This document shows, piece by piece, positions 7,556-15,374 of a DNA stretch of 64,000 nt. The stretch spans positions 1 to 64,000 of the forward strand of contig CAWITB010000058.1 of assembly GCA_963838885.1 (NCBI GenBank). Direction: 5' to 3'. The notes under the pieces are model-generated. The model ran no database searches. It saw only the letters and a list, made by a program, of their open reading frames with translations, and was not told the origin of the DNA. The DNA comes from JAICMB01 sp963838885. GTDB taxonomy: Bacteria > Acidobacteriota > Terriglobia > Bryobacterales > Bryobacteraceae. Position 1 is the stretch's first letter; every line of letters begins with the position of its first letter. The translations under genes were made by a program, and so were the position numbers.

Positions 7556-8179
7556 ATGCCTGCGACTACCGAGCCGGGCGTTTTCGACGAGCAAGAATTG
7601 GTTGCGCGCGCCCGCGAGGGAGACGCGGCGGCCTACAACGAGCTCATCGGCCGCTACGAGCGAAAGATTTTCCGGCTCGCCAAACACATCACGCAAAACG
7701 ACGAGGACGCCGAGGACGTTCTTCAGGAAACGTTCCTGAAGGCCTATGAACATCTCCCCGGTTTTCAAGGCCAGTCGAAGTTCTACACCTGGCTGGTGCG
7801 TATCGCCGTGAACGAATCGCTGATGAAGCTGCGCAAGCGCAAATCCGACCGCACGGTTCCGTTGGACGAGCCCGTAGACACGGGCGAAGACACCGTGGCG
7901 AGAGAGATCGCCGTGTGGGAGGAGAACCCCGAGGACCGCTACTCGCGCGAGGAAATGGCACAGATTCTGGACGAGGCCGTGCAAAGTCTAAAGCCAGCTT
8001 TTCGAACCGTTTTCGTGTTAAGAGACATCGAAGAATTGAGTACGGAAGAAACCGCGGAAACGCTGGGAATTTCGATCCCGGCGGTCAAGAGCAGGCTGCT
8101 GCGAGCCCGCCTGCAGCTTCGGGAAAAGCTGACGCGCTTCTTCAAGCGGAAAGGGGACGACGTTTTTGCTTACCTGTAA
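7556..8179 (+). CDS. ECF-family RNA polymerase sigma factor (RpoE-like)
   Basis: A 207-aa sigma-70 family factor of the extracytoplasmic-function type. Region 2 is evident (AYNELIGRYERKIFRLAKHITQN, DAEDVLQETFLKAYEHL, FYTWLVRIAVNESL) and so is the region 4 helix-turn-helix (LKPAFRTVFVLRDIEELSTEE, ISIPAVKSRLLRARLQLREKL). The frame is open far upstream but homology begins at the ATG at 7556. The stop overlaps the start of a zf-HC2 protein by 14 bases, the usual sigma/anti-sigma arrangement. Confidence 0.92.
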   Translation: MPATTEPGVFDEQELVARAREGDAAAYNELIGRYERKIFRLAKHITQNDEDAEDVLQETFLKAYEHLPGFQGQSKFYTWLVRIAVNESLMKLRKRKSDRTVPLDEPVDTGEDTVAREIAVWEENPEDRYSREEMAQILDEAVQSLKPAFRTVFVLRDIEELSTEETAETLGISIPAVKSRLLRARLQLREKLTRFFKRKGDDVFAYL

Positions 8180-8426
8180 AGAATTTCTGCAGGACCTCAA
8201 CGAATATCTGGACGACAGCAACAGCATTGATGCCGACCTTCGGAACAAGCTCGAAACGCATGTGAATAATTGCCCGAACTGCTTCGTCATCTTCGACACG
8301 ACCAAGCGCACCATCCAGGTGTATAAAGGGATGGAGGCGCAACATATCCCCGGCGACGTGCACGCGCGTCTTATGGCGGCGCTGGACAAGAAGATGGCCG
8401 CCAAACGGGCGGTCCGAAGCTCGTAA
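8166..8426 (+). CDS. Zinc-finger (zf-HC2) anti-sigma factor
   Basis: An 86-aa cytoplasmic protein that probably binds and inhibits the sigma factor encoded immediately upstream. The zf-HC2 signature is visible: an early Cys (LTCKEFLQDLNEYLDD) and HVNNCPNCFV (HxxxCxxC). It lacks a membrane segment, so it is the soluble type. The most likely start is a TTG at 8166, inside the sigma gene, since the family begins right at LTCKEF and there is no ATG before this point. Translational coupling to the sigma gene is expected. Confidence 0.82.
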   Translation: MLTCKEFLQDLNEYLDDSNSIDADLRNKLETHVNNCPNCFVIFDTTKRTIQVYKGMEAQHIPGDVHARLMAALDKKMAAKRAVRSS

Positions 8427-8442
8427 GCGCCGGCTGGGTGGT

Positions 8443-8724
8443 TCAGACGTGCTGCGCCAAAGGCCGCTCCACTTCAAGGCTCTCCGCATCGAACCCGCCT
8501 AGCTGCAACAGCCGCCGGACATCCGGCACGCGTTCTGAGTAAGCGGGAAACTCCACAACCACGTAATTCGCCTCATGGCGCAACTCTGGATTGACGGGAA
8601 AGGCGAGTTGCCCCAAAGCTTCAAGCAATTCTTCGAGGGTTCGCGGGTCGGTGTGAATGCGCAGCAGGACGAGTTCGCCTTCCGTCCCGAACAGCGTGGG
8701 CTCCGCAGTGGGCCAGATGCTCAT
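8443..8724 (-). CDS. Small protein with predicted ferredoxin-like (ACT/NIL-type) fold, behind a structured leader
   Basis: A 93-aa soluble protein with no family I can name with confidence. Its predicted secondary structure is beta-alpha-beta-beta-alpha-beta: LVLLRIH, TLEELLEALGQL, FPVNPELRH, NYVVVEFPA, RVPDVRRLLQLGG, AESLEV. This is the pattern of ACT and NIL small-ligand-binding domains. The ATG at 8724 follows a purine-rich ribosome site (AGGAAAGGAT). Upstream lie, in order, a promoter, a folded leader and an intrinsic terminator, so its expression is probably controlled by transcription attenuation. Confidence 0.6.
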   Translation of the reverse strand: MSIWPTAEPTLFGTEGELVLLRIHTDPRTLEELLEALGQLAFPVNPELRHEANYVVVEFPAYSERVPDVRRLLQLGGFDAESLEVERPLAQHV

Positions 8725-8756
8725 ACAAGGATCCTTTCCTAGCGATCCGGCCCATT

Positions 8757-8791
8757 AAAAAAACCCTCTGGGCGAGGCCACAGAGGGCTTA
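8757..8791 (-). terminator. Intrinsic terminator within a leader (attenuator)
   Basis: On the minus strand the sequence forms a 7-bp stem CCCTCTG/CAGAGGG with a 10-base loop that contains CTCGCC, followed directly by seven T. It sits between the leader fold and the ATG at 8724, so it can only act on that gene or on read-through from the left-pointing PQQ dehydrogenase gene. The loop bases CTCGCC are an exact complement of GGCGAG about 20 bases upstream in the leader, offering a competing pairing. Confidence 0.75.
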
Positions 8792-8882
8792 GATTCGTGA
8801 AGACCGACTCGCCTTTAGCACTTTTTAGCGTGGTTGCAAGTAGCCAGGCTCCAACCGAGAACGGAACCTAAATCAATCCACG
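8792..8882 (-). ncRNA. Structured 5' leader, candidate riboswitch (possibly SAM-I-clan-like)
   Basis: Reading the minus strand from a predicted promoter, the leader closes on itself with TTAGGTTC pairing to GAATCTAA immediately before the terminator. Inside are a small hairpin CCG-TTCT-CGG, a helix GGTTG/CAACC, and a short hairpin between GCAACC and GTGCTAA. The pair of strings GCAACC and GTGCTAA at this spacing recalls the conserved core of SAM-I-type riboswitches, but I could not find the kink-turn element, so this identity is tentative. GGCGAG in the leader can pair with the terminator loop. The downstream gene encodes a small ACT/NIL-like fold, consistent with metabolite control. Confidence 0.5.
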
Positions 8883-8891
8883 TCCATTAGC

Positions 8892-8921
8892 AGATTATCA
8901 TTTTTCGCGAGGGGAATGCAA
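8892..8921 (-). promoter_or_regulatory. Predicted sigma-70 promoter of the leader transcript
   Basis: The minus strand has TTGCAT (8916-8921) and TAATCT (8892-8897) separated by 18 bases, placing transcription start near 8885, just at the beginning of the folded leader. Its position is what a riboswitch-controlled gene would need. Confidence 0.5.
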
Positions 8922-8970
8922 GAGGATTTCGCGGCGTTGTGGGCTCGTTGAGGGCGGCGCGTTAGCAAAC

Positions 8971-10925
8971 TTAGGGGAGGGAGAAGGCGACGAGCGCGTC
9001 TCCCAGTTTGATGGGAAGCTTGCCGTGGCCGCCCGCGGCGATTACGACAAATTGCTTTCCTTGCGGGCTTACGCGGTAGGTCATGGGAGTGGCCTCGGCG
9101 GGGGCCGGTAGCTGCCCTTTCCACAATTCGGCTCCGCTTTCAATATCGAAGGCTCGCAAATAGCCGTCCCACGCGGCCCCGATGAATACCAGGCCGCTCG
9201 CGGTCGCAATGGGTCCGCCGAAACCCGCCAGTCCATAGCGAGCCGGTGGATCGACGGGGAGCGTACCGGCAGTCGTCCCGAGCGGCGTTTCCCATCGGAT
9301 TTTGCCGCTGCTCAGGTCCACCGCGGACAGCACGCTCCAGGGCGGCGCCACGCACGGAAGCTGCGAGGGCGAAAGAAGCGCCTCGCGACTCATGCCGTAG
9401 GGCGTGCCATGTTGCGGAGAAACTTCCGCCCGCATTTTGCCTAGCTTCGCTTCTCGCTCCATGGGAAGGTATTGATCGCGCGGGATGAGATGCACCTCAA
9501 ACGGAATGCGAAGCGTGTTGGTAACGAGGATTTGCGAGTGGGGATTGAAAGCGTAACCGCTCCAGTTCATGCCGCCGATGTTACCCGGATAAATGAGCGA
9601 GCCTTCAACGGTGGGCGGCGTGTATATGCCTTCGTTCAGCAGCTTTCCCATACGAGCGCGGCAGGCCTCGCGATCCGCGGGCGTCAGGCCCCAGGCATCG
9701 TCCATGCCGATCCGCTGAGGCGATAACGGAGGGGGAGCGGTTGGGAACGGCTGCGTCTTTGAAGTCTGTTCTCCGGGCACGTCGCTTTGCGGGACGGGGC
9801 GCTCCTCGACCGCGAAAACCGGTTTTCCAGTGTCGCGATTCAGCACGAAGAGATTGCCGGTTTTATTGCCTTGAATTACGACGGGAACGGGAGCGCCATT
9901 GCGGAGCAGCGTGGTGAGCAGCGGCGGCGAAGCGCTGTCGTAATCCCAAAGATCGTGATGGACGAGCTGAAATCCCCATACGACTTCACCGCTGGTGGAG
10001 CGCAGCGCGATCACGGAGTTGGCCCATTTGTCATCGCCTTTGCGCTTGCCGCCGTAATAATCCGGACTGGCGCTCCCCGTGGGAACGAACACCAGATGAC
10101 GCGCTGGATCGGTGACCATGACGGACCAGGCATTGGCGGCTCCGGTCTTCGCGGCGCTGTCTCCTTGCCAGGTCTTCGCTGCAGGATCGCGGGGATCCTG
10201 TGGGATGGGGTTCCAACTCCACCGCAGGGCGCCGCTGCGGACATCGAAGGCGCGGACAACTCCGCTGGGAATCTCCACGCGATCGTTGTCCGCGATAGCC
10301 GGAACCGACGATCACCAGACTCGTCGATAATAGCGGGCGGCGACGTTTCCTCGTACTCACCCTGGCGGATGATGTTCTTGACGCCTTGCCGCAGGTCGAT
10401 CTGACCGGCGGCGCCGAAGTCCGCGCACGGCGCGCCGGTCGCGGCATCGAGACAGATCAGGCGCGCGTCGATGGTTCCTATAAAAATTCGCCGCTTATAT
10501 CTGCTGCCCGGTTTGCTGTCGGCCCACGTGGAGACTCCGCGATTCATGAGGCCTTCCGAGTACTCGCCGTTCAAGTCGATTTTGGGATCGTAGGCCCATC
10601 GTTCCGCGCCATTCTCAGGATCGAGAGCGATGACGCGGTTGAAGGCGGTGCTGAAGTAGAGCGTGCCGTCCACCAGAATTGGCGTGGTCTCGAACGCGCT
10701 CTTGCGCCGGTATTTCGCGCCGTCCGAGACGTCGCCCGTATGATACGTCCAGGCGACCTTCAACTTCGTAACGTTTGTGCGATTGATCTGCGTTAGCGGT
10801 GAGTAACGTGAACCGCCGGCGTCTCCGCCATAGTAAGGCCAGTCGGCTACCTGCGCCGGTTCCGACGCTATCAGGAGCAGCGCCGCGGCGGCGGCCACCG
10901 CCGCGACGATCGAGGATTTGCGCAT
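8971..10925 (-). CDS. PQQ-dependent (quinoprotein) dehydrogenase, glucose-dehydrogenase-like, with closely spaced frame breaks
   Basis: Periplasmic eight-bladed beta-propeller quinoprotein of about 650 aa, oxidising sugars or alcohols with pyrroloquinoline quinone. It has a signal peptide (SSIVAAVAAAAALLLIA), then the family start DWPYYGGDAGGSRYSPL. Further motifs are LKVAWTYHTGDV, ETTPILVDGTLYFST, VIALDPENGAERW, WGFQLVHHDLWDYDSASPP and IGGMNWSGYAFNP, ending GKLPIKLGDALVAFSLP. The N-terminal part stops being in frame near 10325 and the C-terminal part resumes near 10295, with a few residues (LVIVGSG) in the third frame between, so two indels lie within about 30 bases. Otherwise complete. No membrane domain, so it is the soluble/periplasmic type. 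Confidence 0.83.
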
Positions 10926-10929
10926 GTAT

Positions 10930-10961
10930 GGGTCTAGTCTAATGCGGGTCTAGTCTAATGC
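10930..10961. repeat. Two perfect tandem copies of a 16-bp repeat
   Basis: The unit gggtctagtctaatgc occurs twice back to back, just upstream of the PQQ dehydrogenase ATG (10925) and about 60 bases before the divergent aldo/keto reductase. It could be a tandem operator, a slippage duplication or part of a promoter region. The unit holds no clear inverted repeat. Confidence 0.7.
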
Positions 10962-11018
10962 GCGCCGGAGCATCACTCGAAACACGTCGCGGTCCGCAGC
11001 GTCAATCGAGTGAAAGCT

Positions 11019-12021
11019 ATGCCTCAGAACGGTTCCGGCTCCATTCCGACGCGCCAATTCGGCCGCCATGACGTCAAGGTATCCGCGCTCGGCCTGGGTG
11101 GCCATCATTATGGCGATCTTGACGACGAGAAGACCGCCATCCAGATCATTCACGAAGCCGTGGATGGTGGCATCACGTTTTTCGATAATTGCTGGGAATA
11201 CCATCGCGGCAAGTGCGAAGAGTGGCTCGGGCGCGGCCTCAAGGGGCGGCGCGATGGCGTCTTTCTGATGACGAAGGTGTGTACGCATGGGCGCGATAAG
11301 GATCTCGCGATGCGGATGCTGGAGGAGTCTTTACGGCGCCTGCAAACGGATCATCTCGATCTGTGGCAGATTCACGGCGTCAGCTTCGACAACGACCCGG
11401 AGCTGTTCATACGGCCGAACGGCGCGGCGGAGGCGCTCGAAAAAGCCAAGAAGGACGGGAAGGTCCGATTTACAGGATTTACAGGGCACAAGGATCCGCA
11501 TATTCACCTCGCGAATGCTGAATACCGGGTTTCCGTTCGACGCCTGCCAGATGCCGCTGAATCCGTTTGACTCCCATTTCAGGAGCTTTCAAAAGCTGGT
11601 TCTGCCGGAGCTGCAGCGCCGCGGCATTGCGCCGCTCGGGATGAAGCCCATCAGCGGCACTGGCGACTCCATCAAGAAGGGAGTTGCGACGCCGGAAGAG
11701 ATTCTGCGCTACGCCATGAGCCTGCCGGTTGCCACAACGATCAGCGGCGTCGATAAGCTGGAGGTACTGCATCAGAACCTTCGCATCGCGCAAAACTTCA
11801 AGCCTATGGATCGCGCGGCAATGGACGCTCTGGAGGCCCGCGTGCGTCCGGTATCCGGCGACGGGCGATTCGAGCTGTATAAAGTGTCGCTTAAATTCGA
11901 CAATCCCGAGGCGCGGATGGCGCACGATTTTCCGCTCGATCTGCAGCAGAAAGAAGTGAAGGAGATGATCGGGGCGAGCGAGAATACCGGCAAACCGTAT
12001 CCGAAGTACCCTCCGCAATAG
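11019..12021 (+). CDS. Aldo/keto reductase family oxidoreductase, one frame break
   Basis: NADPH-dependent (beta/alpha)8 oxidoreductase of about 335 aa, cytoplasmic, with no leader. The N-terminal part shows TRQFGRHDVKVSALGLGG, GGITFFDNCWEYHRGKCEEW (conserved Asp and Tyr of the active site) and FLMTKVCTHGRDK. The fold continues after a break near 11515 as MLNTGFPFDACQMPLNPFD, LQRRGIAPLGMKPISG, RYAMSLPVATTISGVD. Homology to the next gene runs without a gap across the break, so a one-base deletion is likely. Start at the ATG at 11019; a GTG lies three codons upstream. Substrate unknown. Confidence 0.82.
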
Positions 12022-12049
12022 CAGCGCCCAACGAATGGAGTACCGCCCT

Positions 12050-13075
12050 ATGTCCGACCGAATCTCACGACGTAATTTTCTTGCGGGCACGGCCGCAACA
12101 GGAGCAAGTCTCATGGCGCAAGAAGCGAATCAGGCTCCGCCCGCGCGGAGTAACGATGCGGTCCCGCATCGTCCACTGGGAAAAACCGGACTGCAGGTCT
12201 CTGTGATCGGCATGGGCGGCTATCACCTCGGCACGGCCAAGACGCAGGAGGAGGCGAACGAGCTAGTCCATCGCGCGCTCGACGCCGGCATCAACTTTTT
12301 CGACAATGCCTGGGAGTATCACGACGGGCGCAGCGAAGAGATGCTTGGGGCGGCGCTAAAAGGCAAACGCGATAACGCCATCTTGATGACCAAAGTGTGC
12401 ACGCATGGCCGCGGGAAAGACGTTGCCATGCGGCAGCTCGAAGAATCCTTGCGCCGCTTGCAGACCGATCACCTCGATGTATGGCAGATCCACGAGGTCA
12501 TCTACGACAACGATCCCGACCTGATTTTCGCGCCCGGCGGCGCAGCGGAAGCGTTGGCGGAGGCGAAGCAACAGGGCAAAGTGCGATTCGTGGGATTTAC
12601 CGGACATAAAAGTCCGGCGATTCATTTGAAGATGTTCTCGCATAACTTCCCGTTCGATACCGTGCAGATGCCGTTGAACTGCTTCGACGCGAGCTTCCGC
12701 AGTTTTGAGCAAAACGTTCTACCCGAATTGCAGAAGCGGGGTATCGCGCCGCTGGGTATGAAGAGCTTTGGCGGCAGCGGCGAGATGCTGAAATGGGGCG
12801 CGGTCACGCCTGCCGAAGCGTTGCGCTATGCCATGAGCCTTCCGGTCGGGACCACCATTTCGGGCATCGATACGGTGGAGGTCCTGACCCAGAATTTGGG
12901 CATCGCGCGCGGCTTCCAGCCGATGTCAGCCGCGGAAATGCACGGGGTGCGCGAGCGCTGCCGCGTCTACGCCGGCGACGGCCGTTTGGAGCAGTTCAAG
13001 ACCACGGTGAAGTATGACGGGAAGGTCGGGCGGGAACAGCACCATTTTCCCTCCATTGAGGAACTGCCGGTATAG
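12050..13075 (+). CDS. Tat-exported aldo/keto reductase, tandem paralogue
   Basis: About 341 aa and intact. The N-terminus MSDRISRRNFLAGTAATG is a Tat-type leader (SRRNFL), followed by the reductase domain: HRPLGKTGLQVSVIGMGG, AGINFFDNAWEYHDGRSEEM, LMTKVCTHGRGKD, LQTDHLDVWQIHEV, FVGFTGHKSPAIH, ALRYAMSLPVGTTISGID. It is strikingly similar to the preceding gene over its whole length, so the pair arose by tandem duplication, one copy cytoplasmic and the other exported. The start was set at 12050 because GGAG lies upstream; a start 15 bases earlier would extend ahead of the Tat motif. Confidence 0.88.
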   Translation: MSDRISRRNFLAGTAATGASLMAQEANQAPPARSNDAVPHRPLGKTGLQVSVIGMGGYHLGTAKTQEEANELVHRALDAGINFFDNAWEYHDGRSEEMLGAALKGKRDNAILMTKVCTHGRGKDVAMRQLEESLRRLQTDHLDVWQIHEVIYDNDPDLIFAPGGAAEALAEAKQQGKVRFVGFTGHKSPAIHLKMFSHNFPFDTVQMPLNCFDASFRSFEQNVLPELQKRGIAPLGMKSFGGSGEMLKWGAVTPAEALRYAMSLPVGTTISGIDTVEVLTQNLGIARGFQPMSAAEMHGVRERCRVYAGDGRLEQFKTTVKYDGKVGREQHHFPSIEELPV

Positions 13076-13077
13076 GC

Positions 13078-13942
13078 TCAACGATCTCCGGCCGTAGGGA
13101 ACGGATAGTTCGAGCGTACGGCGAGCACGAGAGAGTGGGGCTCGCCAGCAGTTGTGCCGGAGTAAAAGCCGACGGTTGTGTTCAGGCGGAAGAAAAAGGC
13201 GTCGCCTTCCTTCGATGGATAGCGCCCCTCATCTCCATTCGCGCCGCCTCCCGCCACCATGTCGCCGTGACCTCTCAAAACGTAATAGATTTCTTCGGCG
13301 GTATCGTGATGATGCGGGATGTTCGTACCTCCGGGCGCAAAGTCCATGATGAAGAGGCTGACCATTTCAGTGGCCGCGGCGAGCTTGTCTCTTTTGCTTT
13401 CGGTTGTGCCCATCAGAAGCTTGAAGAGCGCCGTCGGTCCATGCGAAGGCAATTTCACGAGCTTCACGTCATTAGCATTGGCTAGCATGGGTTTTGCCGG
13501 CACGGACGCTTGAACTCCTTTGGGAATTTTGAATCCCATCACTAAGAGCCGCAAGGGGCATGCATCGATGGATTCGCCGGCGCCGTGCTTGATCCCTACC
13601 GGGAGATACATGAAATCGTCTTTCTTAATCGGGATCCTTTGATCGCCGTACAGAAGCGTCCCATTTCCATGCAGGATGTAGTAGATCTGTTCTTCCGCCG
13701 CATAACCAACTGTTTGACTCTCGCCGCCGGGATCAACCGTCAGTTCGCCGTAACGCGCGATTCCCTTCAGTTGATTTCCCTGGGGATCTCCGGCGCCGAA
13801 GATCGGCCTATAATGCGCAGTTGCTTGTAGTCAGGTCCGCCGGCTTGAACGGAACGTCCGGTACATACCTTCGTAAGAAGGTCGGGTCCGCCGCAAACAT
13901 CAGGAAGGCGGCAAATGCGAATACGGCGCAGAGTCGTCCCAT
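13078..13942 (-). CDS. Secreted bicupin protein, one frame break
   Basis: About 288 aa with two cupin domains. From the ATG at 13942 the sequence starts with a signal peptide (MGRLCAVFAFAAFLMFAADP) and reads to TTSNCA. After a one-base break near 13812 it continues HYRPIFGAGDPQGNQL. The first cupin has AEEQIYYILHGNGTLLYG, and the second has NIPHHHDTAEEIYYVLRGHGDMV with the usual histidine cluster, ending SLVLAVRSNYPFPTAGDR. Function is unknown; small-molecule binding or oxygenase activity are typical for such proteins. It is convergent with the aldo/keto reductase, its stop lying 3 bases away. Confidence 0.72.
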
Positions 13943-13998
13943 TTAATTTCATTTTCGTATTTAGGTGGGCTCGGTGTAGGGGTTAGCAGCGTGACCGC

Positions 13999-15327
13999 TC
14001 AGTTCGCGCCATCGGCTTGGGCGCGGGCTATGACTTTTTGTCCGACCTCGCTCCCGAGCAGCAGGCCCTGGCTTACGTCGAAAGGCGTGTGAATGAGCGC
14101 GTCAAAGGTGGAATTTCCCGCCTCGTTAGCCATAGCGCTGAAAGCTTGTTGATCGGAGGGGAACAGCAACGACATCACGGCCCGCGGAAGCGCCTGATGC
14201 GCAAGCGTGCCCCGAGGGATATCCCGGATGTTGCGGAAGGGCGAAGAGCGGAACGATGGTGGAGTCCGCCTGCGGAGGCCGCAACTCGAGATACGCGTAT
14301 TTCGAATCCCAGCACGCGAGCGTGGCATCGTGCTGCGCGATGGTCTCGTAAGCATAGGCTCGCGCCGCCCGAGGAGGGTTGAGGTCGAGGTGATTTTGGA
14401 AAATCTCCAGGTCCACTTGTTGCAGCCACGGCTGAAAGAAACCAGGTTGCCAGAACCATGCCAATGATTGGTCGCGTTGGTGGGAACGAGATTTTTCTCC
14501 ATCGCGTACTGAGCGTTGGCGGCATCGGATCCGAACGCCGGCGGTGCCGCGAGGCGAAGATCCTGCGCCGTTCCCAGCACCCAGGTTTTCCAGGTCCCCG
14601 CGAGAGGGCTTACCGGAGTGGGGCTGCTCCACACGCCCGGCGCCGGTGGAAACGATCCACTGAAAACCTGGTTGGAGCCGTCTGTTTGCGCATATGCGAT
14701 CGCGGCTTGTCCCACGCTCTGGCCCAGGTCGAGTCCCGCGAAGGCGTCGCTCGGAAACGCTACGCCCGCCATCACGCGCGACGTCGCCGCTTGGTTGGCC
14801 ATATCGGCGAAGGCGGCCGCTTGAGCGGGGAAAAGATAGGAGAGCACGGCGGCGGCCGCGCCGGCCGTTGCCGCATGTTCGGACGGATAGGATGGGCTTT
14901 GCGGTACCGCGACCACGGGCGCGACTGTGGGATCGAGATCGCTGGGATGCTTGCGGTTGTAGGCGTACTTCGAATCCCAGGCGGCGACCGTGGCGTCTGA
15001 AATCGCCGCGGCGATCAAGGCCAGCGCTCGCGTCTGCAGCGGAGCCGGCAGGTTTGCGTTTTGAACCGCCTGCAGCGCGATCTGCATCCAGCGATAGGCA
15101 GGCGAGCCGGCATCCCAATAATGAATTTGCGCGAGCGTCGCGGCATCCCGCTGTGTCGCGCATTCCTTGACCCACTGCAGTTCGGTCGAGGTCACGTCAC
15201 TGGCCGGCGGCGCTGGCAAGCGCATGGCGTTTCTGGCGGGAATGGGCCATGTCTTCCACTGTCCCGCATTGGTTCCACCTGAGCGAATCCGTTGCAGGTG
15301 AACGCGAGATGGGCAAATACTCGGCAA
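13999..15327 (-). CDS. Vanadium-haloperoxidase/PAP2-like protein with internal duplication, frame breaks
   Basis: Exported-type acid-phosphatase-superfamily protein of about 440 aa built of two similar halves. Each half has the order AGxWKTW, AWDSKYAY or CWDSKYAY, then the phosphate-binding motif: SYPSEHAATAGAAAAVLSYL in half one, GYPSGHACASGASAAVMSLL in half two, followed by SVGQ.AIAYAQTDGSN or EVGQKVIARAQADGAN. Between about 14425 and 14175 the second half is read in another frame, so at least two indels are present, and another may cut the N-terminus near 15270. The start (a TTG at 15327) is uncertain and no clean leader is seen. Substrate unknown. Confidence 0.72.
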   Translation of the reverse strand: MPSICPSRVHLQRIRSGGTNAGQWKTWPIPARNAMRLPAPPASDVTSTELQWVKECATQRDAATLAQIHYWDAGSPAYRWMQIALQAVQNANLPAPLQTRALALIAAAISDATVAAWDSKYAYNRKHPSDLDPTVAPVVAVPQSPSYPSEHAATAGAAAAVLSYLFPAQAAAFADMANQAATSRVMAGVAFPSDAFAGLDLGQSVGQAAIAYAQTDGSNQVFSGSFPPAPGVWSSPTPVSPLAGTWKTWVLGTAQDLRLAAPPAFGSDAANAQYAMEKNLVPTNATNHWHGSGNLVSFSRGCNKWTWRFSKITSTSTLLGRREPMLTRPSRSTMPRSRAGIRNTRISSCGLRRRTPPSFRSSPFRNIRDIPRGTLAHQALPRAVMSLLFPSDQQAFSAMANEAGNSTFDALIHTPFDVSQGLLLGSEVGQKVIARAQADGAN

Positions 15328-15374
15328 CGAATCCGAAAAAAATTCCTCGAATCTGTCAGACTGAGGGTAGAACC

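Noticed and set aside
6938..8179. A 413-codon plus-strand frame spanning the membrane protein and sigma factor.
   Set aside because: Only the part from 7556 has sigma-factor homology; the upstream part is a shadow of the membrane-protein gene in another frame.
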